Shown here in pieces: positions 19,160 to 28,389 of a stretch of DNA of 64,000 nucleotides. The position numbers and the translations under genes are program-made. The stretch is from assembly GCA_963821325.1 (NCBI GenBank), contig CAWGDC010000002.1, forward strand, positions 248,001-312,000. The letters are read 5' to 3'. The notes below the pieces were generated by a model that saw nothing but the letters and a program-made list of their open reading frames with translations, did not search any database and had not been told where the DNA came from. Source of the DNA: PALSA-555 sp963821325 (GTDB lineage: Bacteria > Actinomycetota > Acidimicrobiia > IMCC26256 > PALSA-555). Numbering within the stretch: the stretch's first letter is position 1; every line of letters begins with the position of its first letter.

Positions 19160-19165
19160 TATCGT
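19160..19165 (+). promoter_or_regulatory. -10 box (TATCGT) of the lipoprotein gene, leaderless
   Basis: TATCGT ends 6 nt before GTG 19172, so transcription should begin at the start codon. Together with 19104-19109 it makes a compact back-to-back promoter pair in 74 bp. Confidence 0.6.
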
Positions 19166-19171
19166 GGCCGG

Positions 19172-19735
19172 GTGCATCGATGCTGGCTCGTGGCGTGCAG
19201 CGCGGCGATCGCGGTCACGCTCGCGGCGTGTGGGTCGTCGTCGTCCTCGTCGTTGAAGCCGGAGGGGCCGAACTCGCCGGTCGCGACGGTCGCGCCGCGA
19301 CCGTCGGGTGTGAACCCGTCGAAGTCCTCGAAGATGGTCTGCGCGCCCGAGGCCCAGACCGAGCTGGCGTCGGACCTGGGCGTGACCCCGACCCAGGTCA
19401 CGCCCCCGACGTGGACGGACCACACCTACCGCTGCACGTACGTGTACTCGAACGGGTCGTTCACCCTGCAGGTGAAGGAGCTGGACAGCGCGGCGCTGAC
19501 CGCCGGCTACTTCAACGCGCTCGCCGCGCTGCTCGGCCGCCAGCCGGGCCGGCTGGCCCTCGCCGCGGGGGCGTTCATCACCTCGAACGGGTCGGTCGTG
19601 GCCCGCAAGGACTGGAAGGTGCTGCTCGTCGACGTGTCGAAGGTCCCCGCCCAGTTCGGCAGCCCGCCGCAGGTGCCGAAGGACGTCGCGATCAGCGTCG
19701 CGGCGACGATCCTGTCCTGCTGGAGCGGCGCCTGA
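19172..19735 (+). CDS. Putative lipoprotein of unknown function
   Basis: 187 residues from GTG 19172. The signal peptide HRCWLVACSAAIAVTLAACG carries a LAAC lipobox with the lipidated Cys near residue 20, followed by a Ser run and a Pro-rich spacer. The mature part has one pair of Cys (MVCAPEAQTEL and YRCTYVYSNGSF) plus a Cys near the end. The fold is unknown; it looks like the DUF3558-type small mycobacterial/actinobacterial lipoproteins in size and layout, but I would not assert membership. Leaderless promoter at 19160. Confidence 0.7.
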   Translation: MHRCWLVACSAAIAVTLAACGSSSSSSLKPEGPNSPVATVAPRPSGVNPSKSSKMVCAPEAQTELASDLGVTPTQVTPPTWTDHTYRCTYVYSNGSFTLQVKELDSAALTAGYFNALAALLGRQPGRLALAAGAFITSNGSVVARKDWKVLLVDVSKVPAQFGSPPQVPKDVAISVAATILSCWSGA

Positions 19736-19768
19736 GCGGTCGGCGTCGCCGGCGCCTCGACCCGCCGG

Positions 19769-21331
19769 TCAGGAGCCTGGCAGCACCCGGAACGCGCCCC
19801 GCATGAACGGGTGGATCCGACAGAAGTAGGTGTAGGTGCCCGGCGGCAGGTTGCGCGGCACCGACCAGGTGGTCGAGCCCGACGCGGGTGGGCCGCCGCG
19901 GCCGAGCTCCGCCGAATCGAATTGGATCTTGGCGTTCGCGAGCGGGTACGCGATGCCGGAGGTGAGGTCGCACGGCGCGGCGCACGCGGTGATCGTGTGG
20001 TAGATGCCCTTCGAGGCGTCGTCGTTGCGGAACGTGAGCGTCCCACCCTGGTGGATCGCCGGGACGGTCGTGTTGCCGGCCGCCATGTTCCCCTGCGCGT
20101 ACGCGAAGTCCATGATCGGGATCACGGTGCCGGACGGGACGATGTGGGACGTCGCCGTCGTCAGGTTGGCGTAGTCGCTGGTGCGCTTCCCGCCGTGCTG
20201 GTTGTTCTCGGGGAGGTGCCCGTGCGTCAGCGCACCGCTCGCGTCGACCGGGCGGCGGAACGGGTCGGTGCCGCCGGCCGTGGCGCCGGGGGCCATCCAG
20301 ACGACCATGATCCCCATCGACTCGTACCAGGACGCGTTCTTGGTGTCGTACGTCGAGCTGATGGACAAGACGTCGCCCTTGTGGACGATCGGCCGCCACG
20401 AGGCCGGGGTGCCGGTCACCGCGAAGTCCCACGACACCTTGCCGGCGGGCTCGAAGTAGTCGGCCACCGATTCGAAGAGATGCACCGTGTCCGCTGAGCC
20501 CGGTTTCGCCTTCCCGCGCGGCGCGGTGGCGCCCTGGCGGGTGAGCCACAGGTCGTCGTGGAGTCCGCCGGGGTGCACGTGCCCCGCGGTCGTGAGCAGC
20601 ACCCCGTCCTCAGGGACCACCCACTCGTTCTTGGCGATGCCGCTCGGGTACGGGTCGACGGCGTCGTCGGGGTAGGTGTACTGCCCGTTCTTGCCGGTGC
20701 CCTTGATGGCGTCGAACACCGGGTAGCCCGACCCGTTCTGCACGTCCATCCAGATCGGGACCGCCGGCTTCAACGTCGCCGCCGCGGGGGAGGTGGCCGG
20801 GACGATGTCGATGTCGTAGGTGATCCACACCTGGTCCGGGGTGGCCAGGTTGTTGTGGAGCATCCAGTTCAGGATCCACGAGTCGGTGGTGTGGTAGGCG
20901 TAGCCGTACCCGGCGGGCAGCGCCATGATCGTCTTCTCTTCCCCGGCGGCGAAGAAGCGGTCGGGTCCCGGCTCGGTCGTGTCCTTCGCCGACAAGTTGA
21001 TCCACACCCCGTGGTGGAGGTGGATCACGTTCACCGGCGGGACGGTCCCGTCGGCGCGGCGCAGGTTCGTGCGCATCCCGACGATGTAGCCGTCGACCGG
21101 CGGCTGGGGGATGCGGCGGGTGAAGCTGATGCTGTTCTGCCCGGGCCGCACGGTGAGCGGCCCGACCTCGAAGTGGAGCCGCTCGGCGCCGGCGGGGACC
21201 GGGTTCAGGTTCGCGATCGGGTAGCGGGAGGGCTGGCCCCCCGACGTCGTGCTCGCGGCCGCGACCCCCGACCCGACGGTGCCCACGGTCAAGACGACAG
21301 CCGCGGCGACGGTCCATCCCTCTCGCCGCAT
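19769..21331 (-). CDS. Secreted two-module copper protein: PHM-like domain plus C-terminal cupredoxin
   Basis: 520 residues with a Sec signal peptide (about 1-27). The first 350 residues resemble the copper type II monooxygenase (PHM) architecture: VIHLHHGVWIN (His104/106/107), YAYHTTDSW (His147), GHVHPGGLH (His251/253) and a late Met cluster in WYESMGIMVVWM (Met339/342/346), comparable to the two copper sites of that family. Residues 390-520 form a cupredoxin: IYHTIT (His445) and YFCRIHPFMRGAF (Cys504, His507, Met510), a complete type I copper site. The combination suggests an extracellular copper redox enzyme with built-in electron carrier. The stress-up-regulated Nod19-like domain is an alternative label for the first part. 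Leaderless start: TACCGT 6 nt upstream of ATG 21331. Confidence 0.75.
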   Translation of the reverse strand: MRREGWTVAAAVVLTVGTVGSGVAAASTTSGGQPSRYPIANLNPVPAGAERLHFEVGPLTVRPGQNSISFTRRIPQPPVDGYIVGMRTNLRRADGTVPPVNVIHLHHGVWINLSAKDTTEPGPDRFFAAGEEKTIMALPAGYGYAYHTTDSWILNWMLHNNLATPDQVWITYDIDIVPATSPAAATLKPAVPIWMDVQNGSGYPVFDAIKGTGKNGQYTYPDDAVDPYPSGIAKNEWVVPEDGVLLTTAGHVHPGGLHDDLWLTRQGATAPRGKAKPGSADTVHLFESVADYFEPAGKVSWDFAVTGTPASWRPIVHKGDVLSISSTYDTKNASWYESMGIMVVWMAPGATAGGTDPFRRPVDASGALTHGHLPENNQHGGKRTSDYANLTTATSHIVPSGTVIPIMDFAYAQGNMAAGNTTVPAIHQGGTLTFRNDDASKGIYHTITACAAPCDLTSGIAYPLANAKIQFDSAELGRGGPPASGSTTWSVPRNLPPGTYTYFCRIHPFMRGAFRVLPGS

Positions 21332-21337
21332 AGCCGA

Positions 21338-21343
21338 ACGGTA
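21338..21343 (-). promoter_or_regulatory. -10 box (TACCGT) of the copper protein gene, leaderless
   Basis: On the minus strand TACCGT lies 6 nt before ATG 21331, the same geometry as several other genes in the window. Confidence 0.55.
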
Positions 21344-21384
21344 ACACCGCACCGAAACGCCCCACGGGCGGCCGGCGCGGCCGG

Positions 21385-21861
21385 TCAGGTGGGTCGGACC
21401 GCCTGGGTGATCCCGACGGGGCCGAGCGTCGCGTACTTCACGACGTCGCCGGGGGTGGTGGCGTGGACCATGCGCCCGTTCCCGACGTAGATCCCGACGT
21501 GCTGGTTGGGGTCGGCGGGGAACACGAGATCCCCGGGGATCAGCTGGCTGAGCGGCACCTTCGGGAACATCTGGTACTGCGCGCCGCTGAAGTGCGGGAG
21601 CGCGAGCCCGCCGGCCGCCCAGGCCTTCATCGTGAGCCCTGAGCAGTCGAAGCAGCCCGGACCGGTGCCGGCGTAGCAGTAGGGCTTGCCCACCTGCGCC
21701 TCGGCGTACGCGACGGCGAGGGCCGCGTGGGGGTTCGGTGGGGGCGGCGGGCCGCTCGCGACCGGCGCGACGCACGCCGCGGCGCCGAGCCCGAAGGCCA
21801 AGACGAGGGTCACGACCGCGAGTCGGGCGGTCGGGCGTCGGGGGGTCGGGGTGCGGGGCAT
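21385..21861 (-). CDS. NlpC/P60-family lipoprotein, peptidoglycan endopeptidase-like
   Basis: From ATG 21861: Arg/Pro-rich start, hydrophobic segment ending LGAAACVAP (lipobox, lipidated Cys), a Pro-rich spacer, then an NlpC/P60 domain with the catalytic Cys in FDCSGLTMKAW and the His in NQHVGIYVGNGRMVHA. The 158-residue product is compact, with no extra wall-binding domain. It should cut peptide stems of peptidoglycan from the outer face of the membrane. An upstream in-frame ATG at 21963 would only add a non-signal extension, so the shorter start is preferred. Confidence 0.88.
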   Translation of the reverse strand: MPRTPTPRRPTARLAVVTLVLAFGLGAAACVAPVASGPPPPPNPHAALAVAYAEAQVGKPYCYAGTGPGCFDCSGLTMKAWAAGGLALPHFSGAQYQMFPKVPLSQLIPGDLVFPADPNQHVGIYVGNGRMVHATTPGDVVKYATLGPVGITQAVRPT

Positions 21862-21980
21862 GGGAGCTCTCGGTGGGGGCGGACGCTCGATCTCGGCCCG
21901 GCCCACGTCAGGTATCGGCGCACCCAATGGGGGACCTGAGGCCGGATGCGGCGGGTGACGCACCGACCCGCCGTGGCCGT

Positions 21981-22008
21981 TAGCGTGGCGTTGTCGCCGT
22001 CACGGCGA
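21981..22008 (+). promoter_or_regulatory. Candidate -10 box with dyad operator over the transcription start
   Basis: TAGCGT at 21981-21986 is followed by TCGCCGT (21994-22000), one base, and ACGGCGA (22002-22008), a perfect 7-bp dyad placed where transcription would begin. It lies 50 bp upstream of the ATG at 22058. A repressor site or a 5' hairpin are both possible. Confidence 0.4.
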
Positions 22009-22057
22009 ACGTGCGGCCGGGTCGGCACCCGCCGGCCCGCCCGTGCTGGGAGGCCTG

Positions 22058-22869
22058 ATGCCGCCGAATCCGCCCCCGGACGAACGCACCCCGCTCGTTC
22101 GGCCCGGCGCGGCCCCGACGGCTCGACCCGCCCCCGCCGATCCAGCATCCCGGTCTCGCCCGCGCCGACCCCGAGGGGCCGCGACGAGGCGGCCCGCCAC
22201 TCCGGGGTGCGGATCCTGCACCCCAACGCCGAGGCGAGCCCGGACGCCGAAGCCCCGCCGGCGCCGCCACCCGAGCCCACCCCGGCGGAGCCGCCCCCGG
22301 CACCCGCCGTCGCGGTGCCGGCACCGCCCCCGCCGCCCGAGCCGGTCGACGACCCGGCGACGCGGACCAGCGTGCTCGGCGTCAACATCGACCGCGGCGT
22401 CGCGTTCCTCGCGGTCGTCGAGCCACCGGCGCAGCCGCTCATGGACGTCATCGAGGAGCTGCGACCCGACTGGGACCTCGAGCCGCGGGAGATGGTCGCG
22501 GAGTACGCCGAACGGACGACGGCGACGCTGCGCGACCTCCGGGTCGGCACGATCGCGCTGGCGCGCCCGGTGCGGTACACGAACTGGACGTACCGCACCG
22601 CGTTCGAGCGGGTGTCGCTCGAGACCTGCTTCCTGCTCGCGGCGCACCGCCTCGACCTGGCGTTCGATTCGATCGGGACGAACCACGCCGCGAACACGGT
22701 CGGGCTCCCGATGAAGGGGCTGAGCGACACGTTGCGCACCAAGCTGCGCATCGAGCGGTCCACCGGCTGGTCCGACCGCTGGCCGGCGTTGCTCGTCGCC
22801 GTCGCCGTGCTCCTCGAGCGCCAGGGGATCGAGCTGCGCGACTACTCGGCTGAGCGGCGCCGCGCCTGA
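22058..22869 (+). CDS. Unknown protein with Pro-rich N-terminus and RNase-H-like-looking C-terminal domain
   Basis: I do not recognise the family. ATG 22058 has a good GGGAGG site but its frame (PPNPPPDERTPLVRPG) must shift near 22190 to reach the long downstream frame; without a shift the gene would start at GTG 22207. The N-terminal half is Pro/Ala/Glu low complexity. The C-terminal domain begins TSVLGVNIDRGVAFLAVVE, a beta-hairpin with a central Asp like the first strand of RNase-H/RuvC folds, and ends RWPALLVAVAVLLERQ, an Ala/Leu-rich helix. Catalytic completeness cannot be shown. It converges on the KARI-like gene with a 1-bp gap. Confidence 0.5.
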
Positions 22870-22870
22870 C

Positions 22871-23845
22871 CTACCGGCGGATGGCGCCCTCACCGAGCTG
22901 ACGGCGCAGCGCCACCTCGAAGTCGCGCACCGCGGGGCCGGCGTGACGCTCGCGCAGCGACACGAGCTGGGGGTAGCCGGCGTCGCGCTCGGCGTCCCAC
23001 TCGTCCGCGAAGCGCCCGGACTCGATGTCGTCGACCAGCGCGCGCATCGTGGTGGTGACGTCGACCGCGCCGTACGCCTCGCGGCGGGTGAGCTGGCCGT
23101 ACTGGCTCGTCGGGGAGTGGAACTCGAACTGGGCGGCGTAGCCGCCCTCGCGGACGAGGCGCATGGTGCGCTCCACCTCGCCGGACAGGACGAGCTCGGT
23201 GATGACCGCCTCGAGCGGGATGCCCCGCTCGGTCATCACGTGCACGAACGCGTTGTGCACCAAGCCGAGCGCGGGTGACAGGGCCTGCTCGACCGACAGG
23301 TCGAGGATCGCCTCCTGGGTGGGGGTCAGCTCGATCGCGCCCTGGCGGAGCCCACCCACCGCCGACGCGAGGGCGAGCACCCGGGCCAGGGCGGTGCCGG
23401 TCACGTCGCGGTGCACCCCGACCGCGGTGATGAACCCGATGCCTTCCTCGTAGCAGCGGCGCACCTCGGGACCGAGCATGCGTGGCGCCACCATCCCCAG
23501 GTCGCCGTCGGGCGCGAACCGATCGAACGCCAGCGTGTAGCCGCTCGCGACGACGGTCAGCCCGTCCGCCGGGCGGGTCAGCGGCAAGCGACGGGATGAC
23601 GTCGTCGGGGACGAGGACGCAGACCACGTCGGCGTCGCTCGCCGCGTCGAGCGCCGCGGGTTCGAACCCGTCGGCGCGGGCCTGGTCGCGGGTCGCGTCG
23701 GCGCGCACGCACACCGACACGTCGAGACCCGAGTCGCGCAGGTTGAGCGCCCAGGAGCGCCCCTGGTTGCCGTAGCCGACGACCGCCACGCGGGCGTCTG
23801 CCAGCACGGCGAGGTCGGCGTCGTCGTCATGGAAGATGGTCGTCA
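22871..23845 (-). CDS. KARI-like (acetohydroxyacid isomeroreductase-family) enzyme, one frameshift
   Basis: From ATG 23845 the N-terminal Rossmann domain reads ARVAVVGYGNQGRSWALNLR, the NAD(P) motif of ketol-acid reductoisomerase, and continues DADVVCVLVPDDVIPSL before a frame break near 23585. The rest (LDLSVEQALSPALGLVHNAF, ITELVLSGEVERTMRLV, FEFHSPTSQYGQLTRREAY) follows the helical KARI domain, including the D-L-x-x-E-Q metal-ligand segment. About 324 residues, slightly short of canonical IlvC (330-340). No ilvB/ilvN/leu gene is near, so a side role with a different 2-ketol acid is plausible. Leaderless: TAGAGT 7 nt before the ATG. Confidence 0.78.
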
Positions 23846-23852
23846 TGGCGCG

Positions 23853-23858
23853 CACTCT
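23853..23858 (-). promoter_or_regulatory. -10 box (TAGAGT) of the KARI-like gene, leaderless
   Basis: Minus-strand TAGAGT ends 7 nt before ATG 23845. Confidence 0.5.
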
Positions 23859-23917
23859 ACGGGGCGGCGTCGCGGCGCGCCCCTGGCGGTCACGCCGCGA
23901 TGATCGGCCGCGGCGTC

Positions 23918-24790
23918 TCAGCCGTTGGTGGCTGGTGCCTGGGTGATGCGCACCACCGGGTCGGCGATGCCGGTGAGGGCCCACGAGCCGGTCGCGGCGC
24001 TCCACTGCTCGCCGTCGAAGCTGACCGACTGGATCGCCGAACTCGGTGGCGTGGCCGACGAGCCATGTCGCGACCGTCCAGCCGCGCGCCGCGGGTTGGG
24101 CGACGCCGAGGGTGGTGCCGCCCAGCTCCGCGGCCATCGTGTCGGTCAGCGACGCGGTCGTCGTCACCGTGGGCAGCGTCGGGTACTGGCAGCGCAGCCC
24201 GGTCGGGATCTCGCCGGTGAGGGCGATGGCGAGCGCGCGCGCCTCGGCCTCCCACTGCGCGTATGCGGTGGGTGCGCCGCTGCGCTGCACGGACTGCGCG
24301 GCGACGGTCACCGGCAGCTTGGGCCAGTTCGGGACCGCCGCGAGATGCTGGAAGAACGCGGTGGCGGCGTAGCTCGGCGTCATGACCTGCGCCGCGGTGC
24401 CCCATCCCTGGGACGGCCGCTGCTGGAAGAGCCCGAGCGAGTCCTGGTCGCCGTAGTTGAGGTTGTGCAGCTGCGATTCCTGCAGCGCGGCGGCGAGCGC
24501 CACGGTCGCGGCGTGGTCGGGCAGCCCGAGGCGCTTCGCCGACGGCGGTGATCGTCGTCGCGTTCGCCGCCTGGTCGAGGGACAGGTCGTAGGTGAGCGA
24601 GCCGGTGCGGACCTCGCAGCCCGCCACGACCGGCGGGGCGTGGGGCGTCAGCAGCACCTTCAGGCCGACCGACGGCGCCGGCGAGCGCGACGACGGCCAC
24701 GCCGGCGATCGCGAGCCGGCCACCCTTCCGGCGGACGCGACGCGACCCGACGGGTGCGGCGGGGGGGCGTAGCGGGGTGCTCGGCAGTCA
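23918..24790 (-). CDS. Actinobacterial membrane-anchored lysozyme-like protein, several frameshifts
   Basis: Joined over three or more frame breaks (near 24710, 24670, 24545 and 24040) the protein has a basic start, one anchor (RLAIAGVAVVALAGAVG), a spacer (VAGCEVRTGSLTYDLSLDQA), then the widely conserved ALQESQLHNLNYGDQDSLG and FQQRPSQGWGTAAQV segments, ending in ADPVVRITQAPATNG. The ESxLxNLxYGD...GLFQQRPSQGWG pattern resembles the catalytic-Glu region of transglycosylase-like domains, so an action on peptidoglycan is likely; annotation pipelines often mislabel this family as a heavy-metal transporter. The start is uncertain. Confidence 0.7.
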
Positions 24791-24941
24791 GGGCGGTGGT
24801 GGCGCAGCGTGAGAGCGGGACCGTGCGGTGGCCCGCCGCGCCGCGGTGACTGTACCGGCGACCCCGCCGCTCCCCGCGTTCGCCTCGCCCCGCGCCGCTC
24901 GGTTCGTGCCAGCATCCAGTCGACCCGACGAAGGAGCGACC

Positions 24942-25334
24942 GTGCCCATCACCCCGAACCGGGACCAGTTCAAGGAGCTGGCCGCCGCGGCCGGCCGGGA
25001 CGACGGCCCGGTGGTGATGTTGAACCTCTTGAAGTTCAAGGACGTCGCCGACGCGGGTGGCCGCGGCGTCGCGTCCTACAACCGCTACGGCGACGCGGTC
25101 AGCCGCATGGTCGAGGAGCGGGGCGGCAAGATCCTGTGGTCGGGTCGGGTCGACCAGGTGCTGATCGGTGACGCCGCGGCGAACGGCTGGGACGCCATCG
25201 CGCTCGTGCAGTACCCGTCGCGGCAGGCGTTCCTCGACATGGTGTCGGCCGACGAGTACCAGGGGGCCCACGAGCACCGGGAAGGCGGCCTGAGCGACAC
25301 CGTCCTGCTCGCCTGCGTGCCCCGCGACGTCTGA
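24942..25334 (+). CDS. DUF1330-like ferredoxin-fold protein
   Basis: 130 residues from GTG 24942, 7 nt after AAGGAG. The sequence PVVMLNLLKFKDVADAGG, ASYNRYGDAVSRMVEERGGK and LVQYPSRQAFLDMVSADEYQ gives the dimeric alpha/beta-barrel pattern of DUF1330. The family's function is unknown. Its TGA overlaps the sulfatase ATG as TGATG, so the two genes are coupled and may act together. Confidence 0.83.
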   Translation: MPITPNRDQFKELAAAAGRDDGPVVMLNLLKFKDVADAGGRGVASYNRYGDAVSRMVEERGGKILWSGRVDQVLIGDAAANGWDAIALVQYPSRQAFLDMVSADEYQGAHEHREGGLSDTVLLACVPRDV

Positions 25335-26947
25335 TGGGCCGCAACATCTTGTTCGTCACGACCGACCAGCAGCGCTACGACGCCCTCGGCTGCAACGGCA
25401 ACACGGTGGCCCGCACCCCGGTCGTCGACGGGCTCGCCGCGGCCGGCGTCAACTACCGGCGGGCCTACAACCAGAACACCGTGTGCATGCCGGCCCGCTC
25501 GACGATGCTCACCGGCCAGTACGTGCGCACCCACGGCGTCGTCGCCAACGGGGTCGCGCTGCCCGACCGACGCGCCGAGCGTCGCCGCGTACCTCGCCGA
25601 GCAGGGCGGCTACCGCACCGCGCTGTTCGGCAAGGCCCACTTCGAGCCCGGCTTCGACCTCGCCCGCCGCTGGGAGGAGAACGCCCGCGCGGCACGCGGT
25701 GACACCGGGCCGTGGCGCGGCTTCGAGCACTCGGTGCAGGCCATGCACGTCGCCGCCGCGGTGCTGCCGGGCGACCCCGAGCCCCGGATCCTGCCCATCG
25801 CGCACTACGGGCGGTGGCTCGCCGAGCACCACCCCGAGCACCTCACGAGCTTCGCGTCGCTGCTCGGCGCCGCGGCCGGCGGGGACACCGGCGCCCCCGA
25901 GACGAAGCTGAACCCGATCCCCCGCGACTGGTACCACACCGACTGGGTGGCCGATCAGGTCGTCGACTGGCTCGACGGGCTCGACGCCGACGACGACTGG
26001 TTCTGCTGGATGAGCTTCCCCGACCCGCACCACCCGTGGGACCCGCCCGGCGTCGGAGCTGCGCCGCGTCGACTGGCGCGACCTGGACCTGCCCGCCGGC
26101 CATCCCGGGTCGAACGACGCCATCCGCGACGTCCTCGCCGCCAAGCCGGCGCACTGGCTCGGCGTGGTGGGAGGGCCGGTGGCCGAACCGGGAGGGCGGG
26201 CCCGGCTCGCTTCTGCCCGGGGACCCTCACCCACGACCAGCTCCGCGAGGTCAACGCCAAGGTGCACGTCATGAACGAGCTGATCGACGAGGCGGTCGGC
26301 CGCGTGCTGCGCCGCGTCGCCGAGCGCGGCTTCGGTGACGACACCGACGTGGTCTTCACCACCGACCACGGCGAGCTGCAGGGCGACTTCGGGCTCCTCT
26401 ACAAGGGCCCGTTCCACACCGACGCGCTCATGCGGCTCCCGCTCGTGTGGCGACCCGCCCCGTCGGCCGGTGTGCCCGCCGCCGAGGTCGCCGACCCGGT
26501 CGGCCAGGTCGATCTCGCCCCGACGTTCTGCGCCATCGCCGGGCGTCCCCGCCGCGGCGTGGATGCAGGGCGAGGCGCTGCCCGGTCGCGCCCGGCACGG
26601 GCCGCGAACGGGTGCTCTGCGAGTGGGACAGCCAGTTCCCGTCCCACGGGATGCACCTCCGCTCCATCTACCGCGACGGGTGGCTCTGCACCGTGTACGA
26701 GCCGAGCACCGACGGGCAGCCGACCGGCCTCGAGGCCGTCCTCGGCGACGGCGTCCTCGCCCCGTGCGGCATCCACTACGACGGCAGCGAAGGCGAGCTC
26801 TACCAAGTCGACGAGGACCCGCACCAGTTCCACAACCGGTGGGACGACCCGGCCGTCCGCACGCTCCGTGACGACCTGACGGCCGACCTCTACGACAGCC
26901 TGCCGGACGCGCGCGCGACACCGCTGCTGGTCGACGCGCCCGCCTGA
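25334..26947 (+). CDS. Sulfatase (formylglycine-type arylsulfatase family), several frameshifts
   Basis: ATG 25334 begins GRNILFVTTDQQRYDALGCN, with the metal-binding Asp of the alkaline phosphatase/sulfatase fold. The sulfatase signature CMPARSTMLTG gives a C-x-P-x-R formylglycine site at Cys51. Later landmarks are the metal-site segment VVFTTDHGELQGDFGLLYKG and VDLAPTFCAIAG-like text. The frame breaks near 25565, 26055, 26190, 26550 and 26605; about 535 residues in sum, normal for choline-sulfatase or phosphonate-hydrolase relatives. No signal peptide, so cytoplasmic. Needs a formylglycine-generating enzyme, not seen here. Confidence 0.87.
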
Positions 26948-27019
26948 CGCGGCGCCGTGAAATCGCGCGGCCCCGGAACCGTTAGGACGCGGGGTCCCGG
27001 CCGAGGAGACAACCGCCGC

Positions 27020-27208
27020 GTGGTGCAGGAGCCGGACGACGTGTCCGACCATGAGCTCGGGCCGATCCGGCTCGATCCACTCAGCAACCAGTACCGGGCG
27101 TCGTGCTCGTGTGGGGCGCAGTTCGGGCCGCTGCTCAACGCGGGGATGATCCACGCCGCCTTCGCGGCGCACTGCCGACCGGCCGCGGCGCCGCCGTCCG
27201 AAACCTGA
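27020..27208 (+). CDS. Small conserved hypothetical protein with Cys motif
   Basis: 62 residues from GTG 27020, with GAGGAG at 27003-27008. The core reads YRASCSCGAQFGPLLNAGMI then AAFAAHCRPA, giving three Cys and one His that could bind a metal. No family recognised. A TAGGAC -10-like box near 26982 may drive it. Confidence 0.5.
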   Translation: MVQEPDDVSDHELGPIRLDPLSNQYRASCSCGAQFGPLLNAGMIHAAFAAHCRPAAAPPSET

Positions 27209-27244
27209 CGTTTCGCCCCGACGGCGCGCGGGGTACAGCGAAGC

Positions 27245-28366
27245 ATGACGGTGACCCTCCGGGGCTCGACCCGGCGGCGAGACGATTCGTCGAGGCGCGT
27301 GCGACACGGCGCGGCGGCGAAACGGCGCCCGGCTCACGGCGATGGTCGCCGTCGCGGCCCTGCTCGTCGTCGGCATCGTGTACCTCGTGCGCGGCTCGCA
27401 GACGACCGCCTGTGACAACGTCCACTTCGAGTCGTCGGGCCATGCGGTCGTCCCGTCCCAGTCGCCACCGGCGATCGGTGAGCCCGGGATCGTGCGCGCT
27501 CTCCACCAGTTCGTCCACGGGAGCACCGCCGCGGTGTTCTGCAACGACTTCCCGGACCCGTTCGTGCTGCGGGTCGGCGACTCGTACTACGCGTACTCGA
27601 CGAACACCGACGGCTTCAACGTGCCCGGTGCTCTCGACCCATGGGCTCTTCGGCAGCGGCGGTCGCGTGGACGCGCTGCCGCAGCTGCCCTCGTGGTCCA
27701 CACCGGGCTGGGTGTGGGCCCCGTCGGTGCTCCCGCGCCCGTCGGGCTACGTCCTCTACTACACGACACGCGACACGGCGTCGGGCCAGCAGTGCCTGTC
27801 GAGCGCGGTCGGCACGGATCCCCGCGGACCGTTCCTCGACGCGAGCGCGGGACCGCTCGTCTGCCCGCCGGGTGGCGCGATCGACCCGAGCCCCTACGTC
27901 GACCCGAGCGGGCAGGCCTACCTGGTGTGGAAGCAGGACGAGGCCACGATCATGGGACAGCCGCTGTCGCCGGACGGTCGCTCGCTGGAGGGCGCGCCCG
28001 CGCCGCTGCTCGGCGCCACGCAGGGCTGGGAGGCCGGCATCGTCGAGGGGCCGAGCCTGGTCTCGGTCGACGGCCACCTCTACCTCTTCTACTCCGGCAA
28101 CCAGTGGCAGAGCGCCAACTACGCGGTCGGCTACGCCGACCTGTGCCGGCCCGCTCGGCCCGTGCGTCGACGCGCCGGGACCGTGGCTGTCGTCGGGCGG
28201 CAACGTGGAGGGGCCCGGCGGCCCCGAGTTCTTCACCGACCCGTCCGGCCAGACCTGGATGTCGCTCGCCGCGTGGGTCGACGGGCAGGTCGGCTATCCG
28301 CAGGGGGCCCGCAACCTGTTCGTGCTGCGCGTCACGTTCCCGTACGGGATCCCGACCGCCGGCTGA
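27245..28366 (+). CDS. Secreted/anchored glycoside hydrolase family 43-like beta-propeller enzyme
   Basis: Probable ATG 27245; the membrane segment MVAVAALLVVGIVYLVRG is one frame away (break near 27335). The five-bladed propeller follows: NDFPDPFVLRVGDSYYAYST with the catalytic base Asp, AIDPSPYVDPSGQAYLVWK with the pKa-modulating Asp, and AGIVEGPSLVSVDGHLYLFY with the acid Glu. Further breaks lie near 27635 and 28150. GH43 enzymes cleave arabinan, xylan or related plant polymers; substrate not resolvable. Exported by an uncleaved or signal-type N-terminal helix. Confidence 0.83.
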
Positions 28367-28389
28367 TCCGGCCGGCGGTGCCGAGCGCC

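Noticed and set aside
23918..24790. Heavy-metal transporter annotation often given to this protein family
   Set aside because: It has one membrane anchor and a transglycosylase-like region, no metal motif and no transporter helices.
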